Positions 1 to 9,589 of a stretch of 30,380 nucleotides of DNA are shown in pieces. Numbering within the stretch: position 1 is the stretch's first letter; the number at the start of each line of letters is the position of its first letter. Made by a program: the position numbers and the translations under genes. Source of the DNA: Coptodactyla brooksi (lineage: Eukaryota; Arthropoda; Insecta; Coleoptera; Scarabaeidae); contig JAWQRM010000112.1 in assembly GCA_033557675.1 (NCBI GenBank), positions 1 to 30,380 of the forward strand, given 5' to 3'. A model generated the notes under the pieces. It was not told where the DNA came from. It searched no databases and saw only the letters and a list, made by a program, of their open reading frames with translations.

Positions 1-1030
1 CCGTTTCAAGCGATGCACTGCCCCTCTATTAACTATCAGTTTTTGTGCAAGCGCATTTGGGTGCACACTGTGTCTATTACCATATTTTCCACTGAATCGT
101 CTGATCTCTTCTTTAATAGAAGGTATTTGCAAGTCTGTCTCTATTGTAGAGTTATGGACATATCATGGTGCGTTGACTATGCTCCGCAACACTGTTTTAA
201 AATCGCTGCAGGATTTCCAGGGTTGAACGGCTTGCTGAGCCCCACAGCTGGATGCCGTAGCCCCAAACGGGTTTAAGAATTACTTTTTACACCAATAATT
301 TGTTTTCTAGTGTTAATTGAGGTTGACTGCCAATTAGAAAATACATTTTACTAAATTTTAGACCGAGTTGTTTTCTTTTGGAAAATATATGTTTATACCA
401 AGAGACGCGTCTGTGACGATTGCCATTTAGTTTTAATACGAGGTAGGTTTCCTGCCTCAATGTAAAAGTTACATACACGGACTTAGCTTCGTTAGCTGTG
501 AATTTCCATTTTATTAATCACAACTGAATTTTGTTTAAGTGCACTTGCAGATTTTTCGATGCAGTTGTTGGGTTGGTAAGTACCGCGAAGATTGCAGTAT
601 CATCCGCAAAGGTAGCAACATCAGTTGTTTTTGTCGTTGGTAGGTCAGCCCTGTATAGAAAATATAAAATGGACTCCAGCACACTTCCCTGTGGCATACC
701 CGACTTAATAGTACGCAGGCTTGTATATTCGTCTTAATATTTCACCAAAAAGCATCTTTCCGTTATGTAAGATCTAAGCAGTACGTGGAAATGGTATGGT
801 ATTTTTTTATCTTATAACTAGCCTTCGTGCCATACTCTATGAAAAGCTTGGCTAATGTCTAAAAAGACCGCTGAGCAAAACATTTCCTCCAGCGCATTGG
901 CGATTTTATTTATGCACCGTATGCACCTGTCCACCCTATGGTGCCGTATTGATTTCCGAAGCCAAATTGGTGGTCAGGATTTAGTTTCTTCTTTTCTAAG
1001 CAGTAGAATTAGTTTCTTCTAGGGGCATTA
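1..1030 (-). pseudogene. Jockey-type reverse transcriptase (ORF2, central and C-terminal part)
   Basis: On the minus strand, conceptual reading across frameshifts gives the RT blocks in order. An NPDHQFGF-type block lies near 980. A CSAVFLDISQAF block (the first catalytic Asp block) lies near 860-880. SYITERCFLVKY is near 760, GMPQGSVL near 700, and ATFADDTAIF (catalytic FADD) at about 590-612. A thumb-like segment follows at 478-287 (VTFTLRQET, then HIFSKRKQLGLKFSKMYFL). The part below 286 matches the region where Jockey proteins read WGYGIQLWG, then NAPWYV, then DLQIPSIKEE, here with several stops. The protein would act as target-primed reverse transcriptase. It is non-functional because of multiple stops and frame changes. 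The window edge cuts off its C-terminus. Confidence 0.85.
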
Positions 1031-1360
1031 GAGTGGTTTTTCATCGTGATTGTGTTTGTTCACATTTGTTTGTTGTGTTTTCTCGTTTGCGTTTTAGGTT
1101 TTTAATTGTTTCAGGTGGTCCAGGTTTATTTCGTTCAAAAAAGTCGTTTTCCATTGATTATTGGTTTAGTTTAGTTTGTTTATTTGTTTATTTACGCGGT
1201 CGTAGTTCGCCTGTCCGTCTGTAAGGGCACTGCTGTGACAATGTTAAGTATGTGTACTGCGCTTGTCTCGGTCTCTTTTCCCGTCGGTGGTCGGTGGGGG
1301 GGTTCTTAAGATCAAGAGATCATGTTTAGTAGCACGATTAAAACCTTAACACGTACATTC
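1030..1360. other. Segment interrupting the Jockey element
   Basis: In an intact Jockey ORF2 this interval would encode the endonuclease-RT linker and RT fingers, but no such motifs can be read on the minus strand. Minus-strand reading from about 1160 gives a short Met-initiated peptide beginning MENDFFERNKPGPPETIKNL with a basic stretch after it. It is preceded by GC-richer, C-rich sequence at 1190-1310. It could be the displaced 5' UTR and ORF1 start of a related element, or unrelated filler. Origin unresolved. Confidence 0.3.
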
Positions 1361-1990
1361 ATACTTTTATGAAAGTGATTATTAAGTTGCGAATTGATTA
1401 ATTGTAGCGGGTAGCAATTGTATTATGTTAATTCCTTTCATGATGCAGAAATCTATGACTTCAGGTATTTTCCTTTTATCTGTCGGCCAGTATGTTGGTT
1501 GCAATGTTGACAAATAACTTAACTTAACAACTTAAGTTATTTGACTTCATAGTTGTCAACAGTTCCCTTCCTTTAGGTTTTATTAATCTGGATCCCCATT
1601 GTGGATGCTTTGCATTCCAATCACTTCCGGCTATGATCTTGTTTCCTAGAATTTTGAAGTAATGTTCATAATTATTTTTCTTGTTGTTGTGTTTTGGTGG
1701 GCAATATGTGGCTGATATAGTCAGTGTTCCTACGTGGCTTTCCATGACGATATTCGTTGGCTGCAGATTTTCTTTTGAGTACTTTTCAAGTGCATGGTGT
1801 CTGATGCCATTTCTGATAATCACTGCTATTCCTCCATGAGCAGTGCCTTCTGAATGTTGATGTAATTTTTTTCGGTTACATGTGTCTCAGCCACTAGGAT
1901 TACGTTTATAGTGTTAGTTTGAAGAAACATTTTAGTTTCTTATGCATATTTGCACAAGCCGTTGGCACTTCATACAGCAATTTTTAGTTT
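1360..1990 (-). pseudogene. Jockey-type endonuclease domain (ORF2 N-terminus)
   Basis: Minus-strand reading starts near 1990 with LKIAV then SANGLCKYA, the usual first beta strand of Jockey ORF2 (one stop replaces a Trp). It continues with VILVAETHVTEKNYI (catalytic Glu in AET) near 1870-1900. From 1823 to 1524 there is an open stretch with IIRNGIRHHAL, TISATYCPP, IIAGSDWNAKHPQWGSR and KGRELL. The D-x-N of GSDWNAKH and the following WGSR are hallmark residues of this family. A last block, PTYWPTDKRKIPEVIDFCI, lies near 1440-1495. About 20 residues are deleted around 1840. The domain would nick target DNA for target-primed reverse transcription. Confidence 0.85.
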
Positions 1991-1998
1991 TTGAACCG

Positions 1999-2400
1999 TT
2001 AGGCCATTTTACTGACCAGTGCGGAAATGAGATTCATCATAGTTCCCATTTGGTTTATGAGTTGCTTCATCATAATTTTCAGTTCAGCTATCATTATTGT
2101 ACGATGGAGGTATGCATGGGATTGGTTGATCCGTATTGTTGATTCTTTGTATTGGTTGTATGTTGTTTTGCGCTTTTTGGATATATGTTACACTAGGTTG
2201 TATGTTTTGCGGATTGATATTTCTCGGTTACTAACAATCAAAACTAACAAATACCTCAACCACAACATTGTTTTAAAACTCAATATATATTTATATGGCG
2301 TTTCTTGTTATTTTCGACGGCTTGCCAATCGTCATGGGTTGTTTTGGTGTTTGTTAGCTATTATGCATAACAGCTGGTTTTTGTTTTTGCCACTCTAGTA
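1999..2400 (-). pseudogene. Jockey-type ORF1 (Gag-like) C-terminal tail
   Basis: The minus-strand reading ends in MMKQLINQMGTMMNLISALV followed by a few residues and a TAA at 1999-2001. This is the characteristic helical tail of Jockey-clade ORF1 proteins, just upstream of the ORF2 start at about 1990. Further upstream the reading is Gln/Asn/Pro-rich (near 2150-2230) with a WQAVENNKK stretch near 2330, also typical of the region after the zinc knuckles. Frames shift and stops occur. The zinc-knuckle part is absent, so the element is truncated or unrecognisable beyond about 2400. Confidence 0.75.
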
Positions 2401-2740
2401 CAGATTGAGAACAGCTCTCCATGTCGAGAGCGCGTCGTCACGGCCGTATATACCGGCTATACCGGCTATGTATATAGTTCATATATATAGTTCACTACGG
2501 AGAATATAACCTCACTGCTTTCAGTCACTCAAAATCGAATTCGAATTAAGTTTGTAAGCATGGTCGAAATTAACTCTCCTTACACGTAAAGGGACACTAA
2601 TTTCACATTCCGACTTATTCGCGCACATAAACAACGTATTTAGCGAAAATATGAACCGAATCGGCAACACGATGTCACCCCCGCGAAGAGTCGAACAATA
2701 TGTTGAGATGAAGAATAATGTTTAAGTTAATGTACGCACA
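2401..2740. other. No gene seen
   Basis: Contains a short tandem TACCGGCTA doublet near 2452-2468 followed by TATA-rich sequence, then unremarkable DNA. No coding homology was seen on either strand. Confidence 0.5.
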
Positions 2741-3060
2741 TGTTATTAATCAAGTGAACAGTAAGCTCGAATAAATAGGACAACTGAATTGCCGCTGAAC
2801 TAACAGATTTCTGAACATCCTTTCAAAGATGTAGAAATCAGTGATGACATATCTGTTGTACAGCTGAAACGTGGTCCAGAGCAACTCCAATATATACGAA
2901 TTGATGATGTGAGTCAACCATGGCAGGAGGAAAGGCAAACAGAGCTTAACTATTTTGACACTAATGCCGTCGCATCCCATAGACCTGGTTTTTATAGACA
3001 GAATCACCGTAATGACATCACTCTCGCTAACGAGTGAAAAGCAAATAGGGGGCGTATCGC
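2741..3060 (-). pseudogene. Non-LTR reverse transcriptase fragment (N-terminal RT blocks)
   Basis: Minus-strand reading from about 3030 gives SDVITVILSIKTRSMGCDGI followed by SVKIVKLCLPFLLPWLTHII. This corresponds to the RT block in which Jockey/CR1-type enzymes read GxDGIS, then IKxCLPxxLPxxTHIIN. After a frame change near 2880 it continues into a FERMFRNLLV-type segment (about 2770-2830), the usual KIFEKIVxxQL block. No YADD box is present. It is a separate copy from the element at 1-2400, because it repeats an RT region and has a different family flavour. Confidence 0.7.
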
Positions 3061-3130
3061 GCAGCTTATATATATGTATATATCAGAAATCATATCATTA
3101 GAACCCTATAGGTTCTGATTTATATATGGT

Positions 3131-3435
3131 GTTGTCCAGGTGAGATCACAATTCACAAACTGGTGAAGAAATTTGAGAATAGGGGATCTGAACAAACCAT
3201 AAAACCACGTATGCGTGCTCGCAGAGGTCGCTCAGCCAAGAACATAGAGTCAGTATGTAGCAGTGTAGCCGAAGAACAATCAACCTTAATTCCACCCTGC
3301 TCGTAGCAACTGGATCTTTCCAACAGCACCATATAGCAAATTTTGAAGAAAGTCAACGATAAAGGAACTGAAGTCCGCTAGCCATTTGCTGCGCCCCACA
3401 TTCTCAATGGAATTCTGAAGAACAAAGAAGTTAAA
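3131..3435 (+). pseudogene. Tc1/mariner-superfamily transposase, helix-turn-helix region only
   Basis: Plus-strand reading gives EITIHKLVKKFENRGSEQTI, then RARRGRSAKNIESV, then SVAEEQSTLI, QLDLSNSTI and QILKKVNDKG. These correspond to the paired HTH DNA-binding domain seen in IS630-Tc1-mariner transposases (HTH, Arg-rich GRPR-like linker, second HTH with LGxSxxTI-RIL). Two in-frame stops interrupt the reading. No catalytic DDE part follows, since AT-rich low-complexity sequence begins near 3436. It would have bound the terminal inverted repeats. Now a fragment. Confidence 0.6.
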
Positions 3436-3800
3436 GCTGTTAATTATTTTATATTTATATTTATTATATATTATATTTATTTTATATTATTATTTTATGT
3501 ATTCATTGCCTCTGTTTTGTTTACCTGGTTTGAAAGTACTATTTAACACCCATAAACACGAGTCTTTTAATAAAAAAAATAGTGAATTGACAGATTCAAT
3601 GGTTCCAAAGTAATTTTTCTTAATTATTATATTTTTCATAAAGCTTAAAAGCTTAAAATGTTTCAAGCAAAACTTATTATACGCTAATATACAATGGCCA
3701 TTTATGCTACATAGATGCTTACAGTTGTGAAAATGTATAAAATTATATGAATTATAACAAAATAAATACTTTAGTTTTATATCTGATTATTTTCTTGGCG
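3436..3800. repeat. AT-rich low-complexity region
   Basis: 3445-3500 is nearly pure A/T with TTATATTTATT-like runs. The rest is AT-rich with an AAGCTTAAAAGCTTAAAA doublet near 3640-3657. No coding signal. Confidence 0.6.
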
Positions 3801-3809
3801 TTATGAATT

Positions 3810-3945
3810 TAAAACCTTTGACTTTGGAATAAAGTTAACAACAACTGTCACCACTACGCCCACAAATAGCATCATCAGGGCTTCCATCGCTCCTGCTGAT
3901 GCTGATTTGCTTGGCGAAATGTACGTCGAGCAGGTATTTTTGAGT
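3810..3945 (+). mobile_element. Penelope-like terminal segment with hammerhead-like core, copy 1 (mutated)
   Basis: Contains CACCACTACGCC (3850-3861), the arm motif shared with the copies near 6630 and 26495, preceded by an arm related to 26450-26490. The hammerhead-like core runs CTGCTGA (3893-3899), a stem II segment, GAAA (3916-3919) and a GTC triplet ending at 3927. Compared with the consensus CTGATGA, the invariant A is replaced by C, so cleavage is not expected. AGCATCATCAGG (3868-3879) can pair with CCTGCTGATGCT (3892-3903) at 11 of 12 positions, placing the core strand in a hairpin. Known from the literature: PLE terminal repeats can encode hammerhead motifs. That this copy belongs to that class is inferred. 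Confidence 0.55.
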
Positions 3946-4313
3946 TTTGGTCTTCTGATGACAATTGTTTAACATTTTCATATCTATCATTACCATTCCG
4001 CTATCTTTAGTAAAATTAGTTTTCTGTTAATGTGCTTACTGTTTCTTGCTTACTTGCATGATTAAGTCTTGTTTTGTTAGTTTTTTGATAGTTTCAAGTG
4101 AACTAAATATAGACGCCGAATAATAACTATTGTACCCTTTTTCTCCAAACATAATGTATATTCTTGGACGAAGGCAGTTGCCAAGTGCGCGGCTAAGACA
4201 CATATTGCATTTGTTCATCTAAAACTAAATGTTTGCTCAATCTCGTGTAATCTAAAAATAGCTTGATGTGTCTAATAAATTTTATTGTAATCGCAAGAAA
4301 TATTTTTAATAGC
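3946..4313. other. No gene seen
   Basis: AT-rich sequence without coding homology or a clear repeat. A CTGATGA at 3955 has no partner GAAA and is not a ribozyme core. Confidence 0.5.
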
Positions 4314-4339
4314 ATATATATATATATATATATATATAT
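4314..4339. repeat. (AT)13 microsatellite
   Basis: Thirteen uninterrupted AT dinucleotides abutting the left end of the fold-back repeat. Confidence 0.95.
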
Positions 4340-4866
4340 GAGCTTAGAGAATGAGCGGGACAGCGCAATGTAACATGCAAAGTTGAAAAAGTGGGGAGAA
4401 GGAACGATATGCGGTTGTTTGGAAGTAGTATCAATTTTGTACAGTGAGCGAAAGTTAGACGTACTAGGCCCTGTTCAGTTCGAAAGCGAGCGAGACAGTG
4501 CAGCGTAATACGCAAAATTGAAAGAAGAATTAAAGTAACTTGAAGGAATGATACCCACTTCTGTGCAAAATATTCTCTACTCTACTGTAAATTTGCATGT
4601 AATAAGTTGCACCTTTTCTTCGATGGTAAAACATGGAATGGAAAATATGAAAATTCTATGGAAAAAGGCAAGAATTAACGAGAGAAAAATAAAGTACACC
4701 TACAGCAACGACAACTGCAAAATCACTGTGATTAAATCACATTGAGCCATGACATATCGGTCCTTCTCCCTATTCTTTCAACTTTGCGTTGTACTTGCGC
4801 TGTACTTTGCGCTGTACGTTGCGCTGTCTTGCTCGCTCTCGAAGTGAACGAGGTCCAGTTCGTATC
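4340..4866. repeat. Fold-back repeat with GAGCGAGACAGCGCA-type arms
   Basis: Left part: AGCGGGACAGCGCAATGTAA (from 4353) with AAAGTTGAAAAAGTGGGGAG after it, and a second copy in the same orientation near 4475-4535 (AGCGAGCGAGACAGTGCAGC, then AAAATTGAAAGAA). Right part (about 4752-4866) is the reverse complement of the same unit: TTCTTTCAACTTTGCG, three GCGCTGTAC-like steps, then TTGCTCGCTCTCGAAGTGAA. The unit can therefore fold into a long hairpin with about 220 bases of unrelated AT-rich interior. No transposase is encoded. Likely a non-autonomous inverted-repeat element. Confidence 0.7.
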
Positions 4867-5745
4867 ATTTCAGCTCACTACTAAATTCCTATGGGGCTGG
4901 TCGTATATTGCCAATCAGTATATTGAAAAAACGATGTTTTACTTTAGCCAAAGGGCTAATGATGTGGAGAAAAACATATACCGTCAGGAATACTGAAAAT
5001 AACAAATTTGGCGATATAACAGCCAAAGAGTCCCAAAGAACATGCGGATAGCCTTTTTCCCATATGTTTGTTTTCAAAAACAAACGGATAAAGAAGTGGC
5101 CTTCTCTATTTGAATGGGTGATGATAATTCTATGATCCGTAAATTCGAATTTTATTATTCTATATGTTACCATCTCAGTTATTAGAACATCGGTTATGGT
5201 TATAATTTTCTCCTTCTTGCTCTATAAAATTAAAGCGGGTAGCAAACGGATGAATTGTACCATAATATCGTATAGTAAATTATATGGTATTTGACATTCA
5301 ATAATCAGCTTTTGTTTGTGCTCGTACAAAATGTTTATAAATTTTCTGTTAGGAATAATTACCTAATCATTGGTTGCTCCTTAAAACCCTAAGGAACCAC
5401 CCCGTGTTTTTTATTGTTCCAAAGAGTTTTTACAGTAATTGGATCTCCACTTCATTATAAATACAATTATATGCCATCTGTAACAGGAAGTAAAATACTA
5501 ATTACAACCAAGGTATTAGCCAAAAGTTAACTAGTCACTATGATACATTGTTACCAACTACCAACTAGTGAATTTGCCGGCAAGTAGCTAGTAAACTCGC
5601 TCAATGTAATAGAGGTTTTATGGATAGTAACGGATTGCACAATTTTTTCGAGGCAACTAGTTCTAATTGTAAATAATTAACAATCAGAATAGTTTCAAAG
5701 CTCCACAATTATTAGTACTGTCTAAATTTATAAGATTACACCAAA
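4867..5745. other. No gene seen
   Basis: Open stretches of 60-95 codons occur on both strands around 4740-5170, but they have no recognisable motif and overlap each other. 5520-5600 has repeated AACTAGT/CTAGT-type words. I see no convincing gene. Confidence 0.4.
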
Positions 5746-6229
5746 TACAGAGTGCTCCAAAGGTGTGGAATAATGGTTCTACAGCTTTAACCAGACTTGA
5801 TATTAAAACATGTTTCCAACAAAGGTTGCGTGGCACACTCATGCGCATGTCTTCACTTAGTGCAAAATATTTTGTGATAACGTCATTTCAAGTGATGACG
5901 TTGTTAACCTTTTTTTTAAATAAAACACTGTATCTTTTTGGTTTCTTGGATTACACTCAGGAAGATCTTTAAAAGTAATATGAAGATTTAAGGTCATAAA
6001 GTTGATGACTTATGAGATATTTGAGTTTTTGGGTAAATAATAGAGATGTTGGAGTAAGTAATAATAATATATTCTTTTTAAATGTTTTATCAGGTTGGCT
6101 ATGAATACATGGAAACAAATAATCACTGTTTAGAAACTTCGTATGACAGTTCTTAATAAATCCCGAAAATTTCTGTTTTGATCTCTTAATTTTGACAATG
6201 ACGCAGTCTTTATGCGAAAAAGAATTAAG

Positions 6230-6612
6230 ATTTTAATTATATTGGGATACGGAGATCGAAAACAAAGTTATTAAGAAGAGAGTAACTTATTTAATGATGC
6301 CCATCCTGAGCAACTGCAGCCAATTTCAATATCGACTGTTTATAAAATATTGCGAAAATTCGAAGAAATAGACAATGTTAGACATAAACTTAGAACTGGT
6401 CGGATAAACACAGCAACTGATGATGAATCTTCTTTAAATGTTTTGCATTTAAACTCCAAAAAAATCCCAAAACATCGATTAGACACCTTGCTTCAAACAA
6501 TAACATTTGTAAACGGTCGGTCGAAAATATTCTGAATGCAGCAAAGTATCATCCCTATAAAATTCAACAATTGCGATTACGACCGTAGAGTTGAATTTTG
6601 TGAGCGTATAAT
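6230..6612 (+). pseudogene. Mariner-like transposase, N-terminal HTH region
   Basis: Plus-strand reading near 6250 gives GDRKQSY, then NLFNDAHPEQLQPISISTVY, then KILRKFEEIDNVRHKLRTGR and a TATDDESSLNVL segment. Near the end come NNCDYDRRVEFCERI residues. These match the order seen in arthropod mariner-superfamily transposases: a first HTH with FN-xxHPE, a PISxSTV recognition helix, a GRP-like linker, a second HTH, then the DFDRRLEFCE entry to the catalytic domain. A stop follows the second HTH (6533-6535), and the first catalytic Asp block is missing. Dead copy. Confidence 0.65.
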
Positions 6613-6615
6613 TGA

Positions 6616-6790
6616 GAAAGTGTAAACCACTACGCCAAAATGCTAAAATCGATCTAAGACTTTCATCGCTCCTGATAATGCTAACTTGGTTAGCGAAACG
6701 TGCATCGAGAATCCTCTCTTCATATTTTGGTGTAGTGGTAACTTCGCTTTCACTTTATTGCAAAGCCAAAGGTTCCAAACCTTCAACTTG
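6616..6790 (+). mobile_element. Penelope-like terminal segment with hammerhead-like core, copy 2 (mutated)
   Basis: Begins with ACCACTACGCCAAAA (from 6626). Its near-perfect reverse complement TTTTGGTGTAGTGGT lies near 6725, so the core is enclosed by a 15-base inverted repeat. The core reads CTGATAA (6672-6678; consensus CTGATGA, one invariant G changed), stem II GCTAAC/GTTAGC with a short loop (6 perfect pairs), GAAA (6695-6698) and an ATC triplet ending near 6706. The 3' arm contains AAAGCCAAAGGTTCCAAA, whose reverse complement recurs near 26455-26475. It sits inside the mariner-like element 5746-6972, so it inserted later or was captured. Confidence 0.6.
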
Positions 6791-6972
6791 GGATAATTAG
6801 ATTCTTTTTCGTTTAATTGTTTTAATTTTTTAAAACAAATAAAGACACGGAGTTAAAAAAATTACTGAAGATAGAATAAAATTAGCCTTACCAGTGTCCC
6901 AAAATTTCAAGAAGATCCCGCCATCCGTTTTCAAGATATTTGACCGTTTCCAAACTTCTCAGACACCCTGTA

Positions 6973-7626
6973 TAATATATATTTAAAAGATTTCGGAATA
7001 ATAAAAATAGAAACTCACTTAAATTTCCACGTGTCGAATATCGTCGACACAGTTACCTGGTAGTATTGAGTCAGCATCTGTTCCTTATATGTTTTCTGGA
7101 AATTCTAGACTAGGCCAATAAAAATAATATACAGGCTATCTGTTTAACACTTAAAGAACTGAGTTCTTTATATCTGGGTGAAAATTATGGCCTTTTAAAG
7201 CTACGAAAAAAGCGAATAATGCCAGTTCATTCATGATTTGAGTTAGAGATAATAGACTTGATAACCATGTATAAGCCTGCTGTAGAGAAAATTTGTTAAG
7301 TAGCACAAATATTAAAAAACGAGAAGGGTGATCTGGATCCGAACGTGCTGGTATCCTTATTTATATGTATAAATATGAACAAATTGTTTTCATTAGCACA
7401 GAGTATCTTTAAGATAAACATTCGTGCCTCATTTTTTCCTAGGAATGTTCCCGATTAAAATTTTTTATAGTTTTGTATATAGCTTATGATGAATTATAAA
7501 TATCAAGTTATCTTAGTAGGAAATAAAATAGTAAGAACTTAAAGTAAATTCCAAATTCAAGTAAAAGCCAAATTAACTTTTATTAACCTACGCACAACGA
7601 TAAGCCAGCTTTATTGAAACATTATA
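6973..7626. other. No gene seen; possible transposon terminus
   Basis: TACAGGCTATCTGTTTAAC near 7129-7147 resembles the CAGGxTxTCxGTTTAA-type ends of mariner-superfamily elements, but no partner end or coding region was found. The rest is AT-rich without readable homology. Confidence 0.35.
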
Positions 7627-7767
7627 TTAACAAAAGCACAATACATAGGCTTGTTTGATGGCATGTTCTATGATGTCCGGAAAAAGATTTTCTCTGTATT
7701 TCAATAGTTCATCGATTGTATATAATGGGTTGTATGAACGATACGCATCTTGTTGTTTATTTACACA
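7627..7767 (-). CDS. Possible small exon or relic ORF, unknown function
   Basis: Minus strand, 46 codons between two stops, with no Met near the start. The peptide has a balanced, protein-like composition: DAYRSYNPLYTIDELLKYRE, then NLFPDIIEHAIKQAYVLCFC, then TAA. An AATAAA polyadenylation-type hexamer lies 11 bases past the stop (7610-7615 on the plus strand). This would fit the last coding exon of a host gene or the 3' end of a transposase. I could not place it in a family and found no convincing upstream splice acceptor. The opposite strand has a 67-codon open stretch over the same DNA. Confidence 0.2.
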   Translation of the reverse strand, partial: CVNKQQDAYRSYNPLYTIDELLKYRENLFPDIIEHAIKQAYVLCFC

Positions 7768-7989
7768 TTATCCACCCCACAGCCAATTCTACGTTTTACC
7801 TCCTGACCTTCTCGGTGATAGTGATATTACACTCTTAATCATTGTGTGTCAATTCTAAATTTAGCAGAACTAATGTCCTTTCTCCATGTTGTGAGATATG
7901 AAGGTGCGCTCAGCGTCAGTTAACGAATGAGTAACAGCACCTCGATAAAAATAAGAGTATTAGCAAGAAAGTCGTCTTGTTCTTTACTA

Positions 7990-8899
7990 GGTGCGCAACT
8001 AAGTTTCCGGGTTGTGTTTTTGAAGTTATGTTTTTTTAATAACTTGGACATCTGTTAAGAATAACCAGTCGTAATACCAACACATATCGCAACGCAAAAA
8101 TATTTTTTCTAACAACGAAGAAGTCGAGTTTTGTGCCAAATAAACAGCATTTGCGGGAAGTTTTGCTTTTCTGCTTTAGCTTGAAAAAACGCAGCTGAAG
8201 CACGTCGTTTCCTCGAGGAGGCCTACGACGAACATGCACCATCGAAAAGTACATCGAAGACTGGTTTAAACGGAAATTTGCAAGTGTTATTGGATGAAGA
8301 TGATACGTAAACACAAGATCAACTTGCGGATCCATTAAACATGACTCGTCAAGGTATTTCCAAACGTTTACATGCTATGGGAGAAATTCAAAGGAAACGA
8401 AAATGGGTGCCGCATGACTTGGCTGAGAGACAGATGAAAAACTGAAAACCCTCTTCCGACATTTTTACTGACAGCAACTGATCAATTTGAACCACGCATT
8501 GACCGAAAACCGGCCGCAATGGGACACGAGACATGAACGAGTGATATTGCAACAGGACAACGCTTCGTGCCATCGTCCAGGACACCGTCAAAACGCTGAA
8601 ATGGGATCTGCTACCGCACTCGCCATGTTCGCCAGACCTGGCCTCTTTACTTGTTCCGGTCAATGGCGCATGGCTTGGCCGGGCTACACTTGGCCAATTT
8701 TGAAGAAGTGCAAAATTGGTTGGATGAATGATTGCGTTTCAAAGACGCGACCTTTGATCGTCGCGGTATTCATGTATTGCCAGAGAGATGGCAAAAATGT
8801 GTAGCTAGCGAGACGATACTTTGAATAAACCATTTTTTGAATTTTTCTTGAAATTTTCAATTTTTTCATTGATCAAACCCGGAAACTTAGTTGCGCACC
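7990..8899 (+). mobile_element. Mariner element with near-perfect terminal inverted repeats, internally deleted
   Basis: The left end GGTGCGCAACTAAGTTTCCG (from 7990) and the right end CGGAAACTTAGTTGCGCACC (to 8899) are exact inverse copies. A TA precedes the left end (7988-7989), and the right flank is GA, so one TA is mutated. Length is about 910 bp against roughly 1.3 kb for complete mariners, so about a quarter is missing. The ends are far better preserved than the coding region. Confidence 0.9.
8030..8830 (+). pseudogene. Mariner transposase, DDD type, decayed
   Basis: Plus-strand reading through frameshifts gives PNKQHLREVLLFCF and LKK(N)AAEA (first HTH, near 8135-8200), then LLDEDD, then TRQGISKRLHAMGEIQRKRK followed by WVPHDLAERQ (second HTH and linker, 8340-8430). 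After a deletion come VILQQDNASCH (second catalytic Asp, near 8545-8570), VQDTVKTLKWDLLPHSPCSP, then NWLDE, then GIHVLPERWQKCVAS (8770-8810). The first catalytic Asp block and the third Asp segment (normally PSDYHLF) are deleted. The enzyme would cut and paste the element at TA sites. The many stops show it is inactive. Confidence 0.85.
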
Positions 8900-9589
8900 G
8901 AGTGTGTTTCTGTGACCACAAACTTCATTTTAAGATTTACTTTGTAAAGTTCCATTGTGAGCCATTGCAGACAAAGCGATACATACATATATCTAAGGAC
9001 ATATACCTTTGGATAAAAATGTGCTGTTACTCAACTGTTGACAGTCAATATCATGTTTGAAAGATCGCTACATTTTTTCCATTCAGAAGTGACATGATCT
9101 ATTATAATAGTAAGACTGGAAATTTAACTTATTAATAGAAAGTCCTAGCTAATATTCTTCTACACCACATGACACTAGTATTAAAGTTGGAAAATCAACT
9201 CTTCTATTTAAACAACGATATGTAACCAAAGCCTGAGATTATTTTCTGGAAGTTCCAGTTGTAGAAGCTCGCGTGACAGTGCAGTCTTTCACAATTTCAA
9301 TTGTTTCAACTAAACTAAATAAAAAAGCGATTGTTGAATTTCTTATAAACTCAATCACTTTATCAGTTTATCGTATGCAGTACGATTATTAGCAATAGGC
9401 ACAGTATTAAGTTTGAATAGAAATCACGACTCAATAACCATCGGAAGCTTGATGCATATTGCCACTATAAAGCATCGACGGCAAACAGGGAGGTGTATAT
9501 GTTGTGCACAGTAGCCATAACCTCCGTGCACCGAATGCGTTCTGTATGTATGCTGGTAAAGAGTAATAACCTATAGGGAGATATTTTTA
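8900..9589. other. No gene seen
   Basis: AT-rich sequence. A CTCCGTGCAC/GTTGTGCAC partial inverted pair occurs near 9503-9532. No coding homology. Confidence 0.4.

Larger units (their letters stand above)
1..2400 (-). mobile_element. Jockey-clade non-LTR retrotransposon, decayed, running off the left edge
   Basis: Read on the minus strand, the order is ORF1 tail (2400 to 1999), apurinic-type endonuclease (about 1990 to 1360) and reverse transcriptase with thumb region (about 1030 to 1). This is the standard Jockey gene order. All parts carry stops and frameshifts, so the copy is dead. The 3' end of ORF2 lies outside the window. A segment at about 1030-1360 does not fit the expected endonuclease-RT linker. 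The parts are described separately below. Confidence 0.85.
5746..6972 (+). mobile_element. Mariner-like DNA transposon, decayed, with matching ends
   Basis: The left end is TA then CAGAGTGCTCC (5746-5758). The right end is GACACCCTG then TA (6962-6972), so the termini are inverted CAGRGTG-type sequences flanked by TA, the target of this superfamily. Length is about 1.2 kb, normal for the group. The coding strand is plus. Only the N-terminal transposase region is readable (6230-6612). The catalytic part is lost where a Penelope terminal fragment occupies 6616-6790. Confidence 0.6.

Noticed and set aside
8388..8663. Minus-strand 91-codon open stretch
   Set aside because: Antisense shadow of the mariner transposase read on plus.
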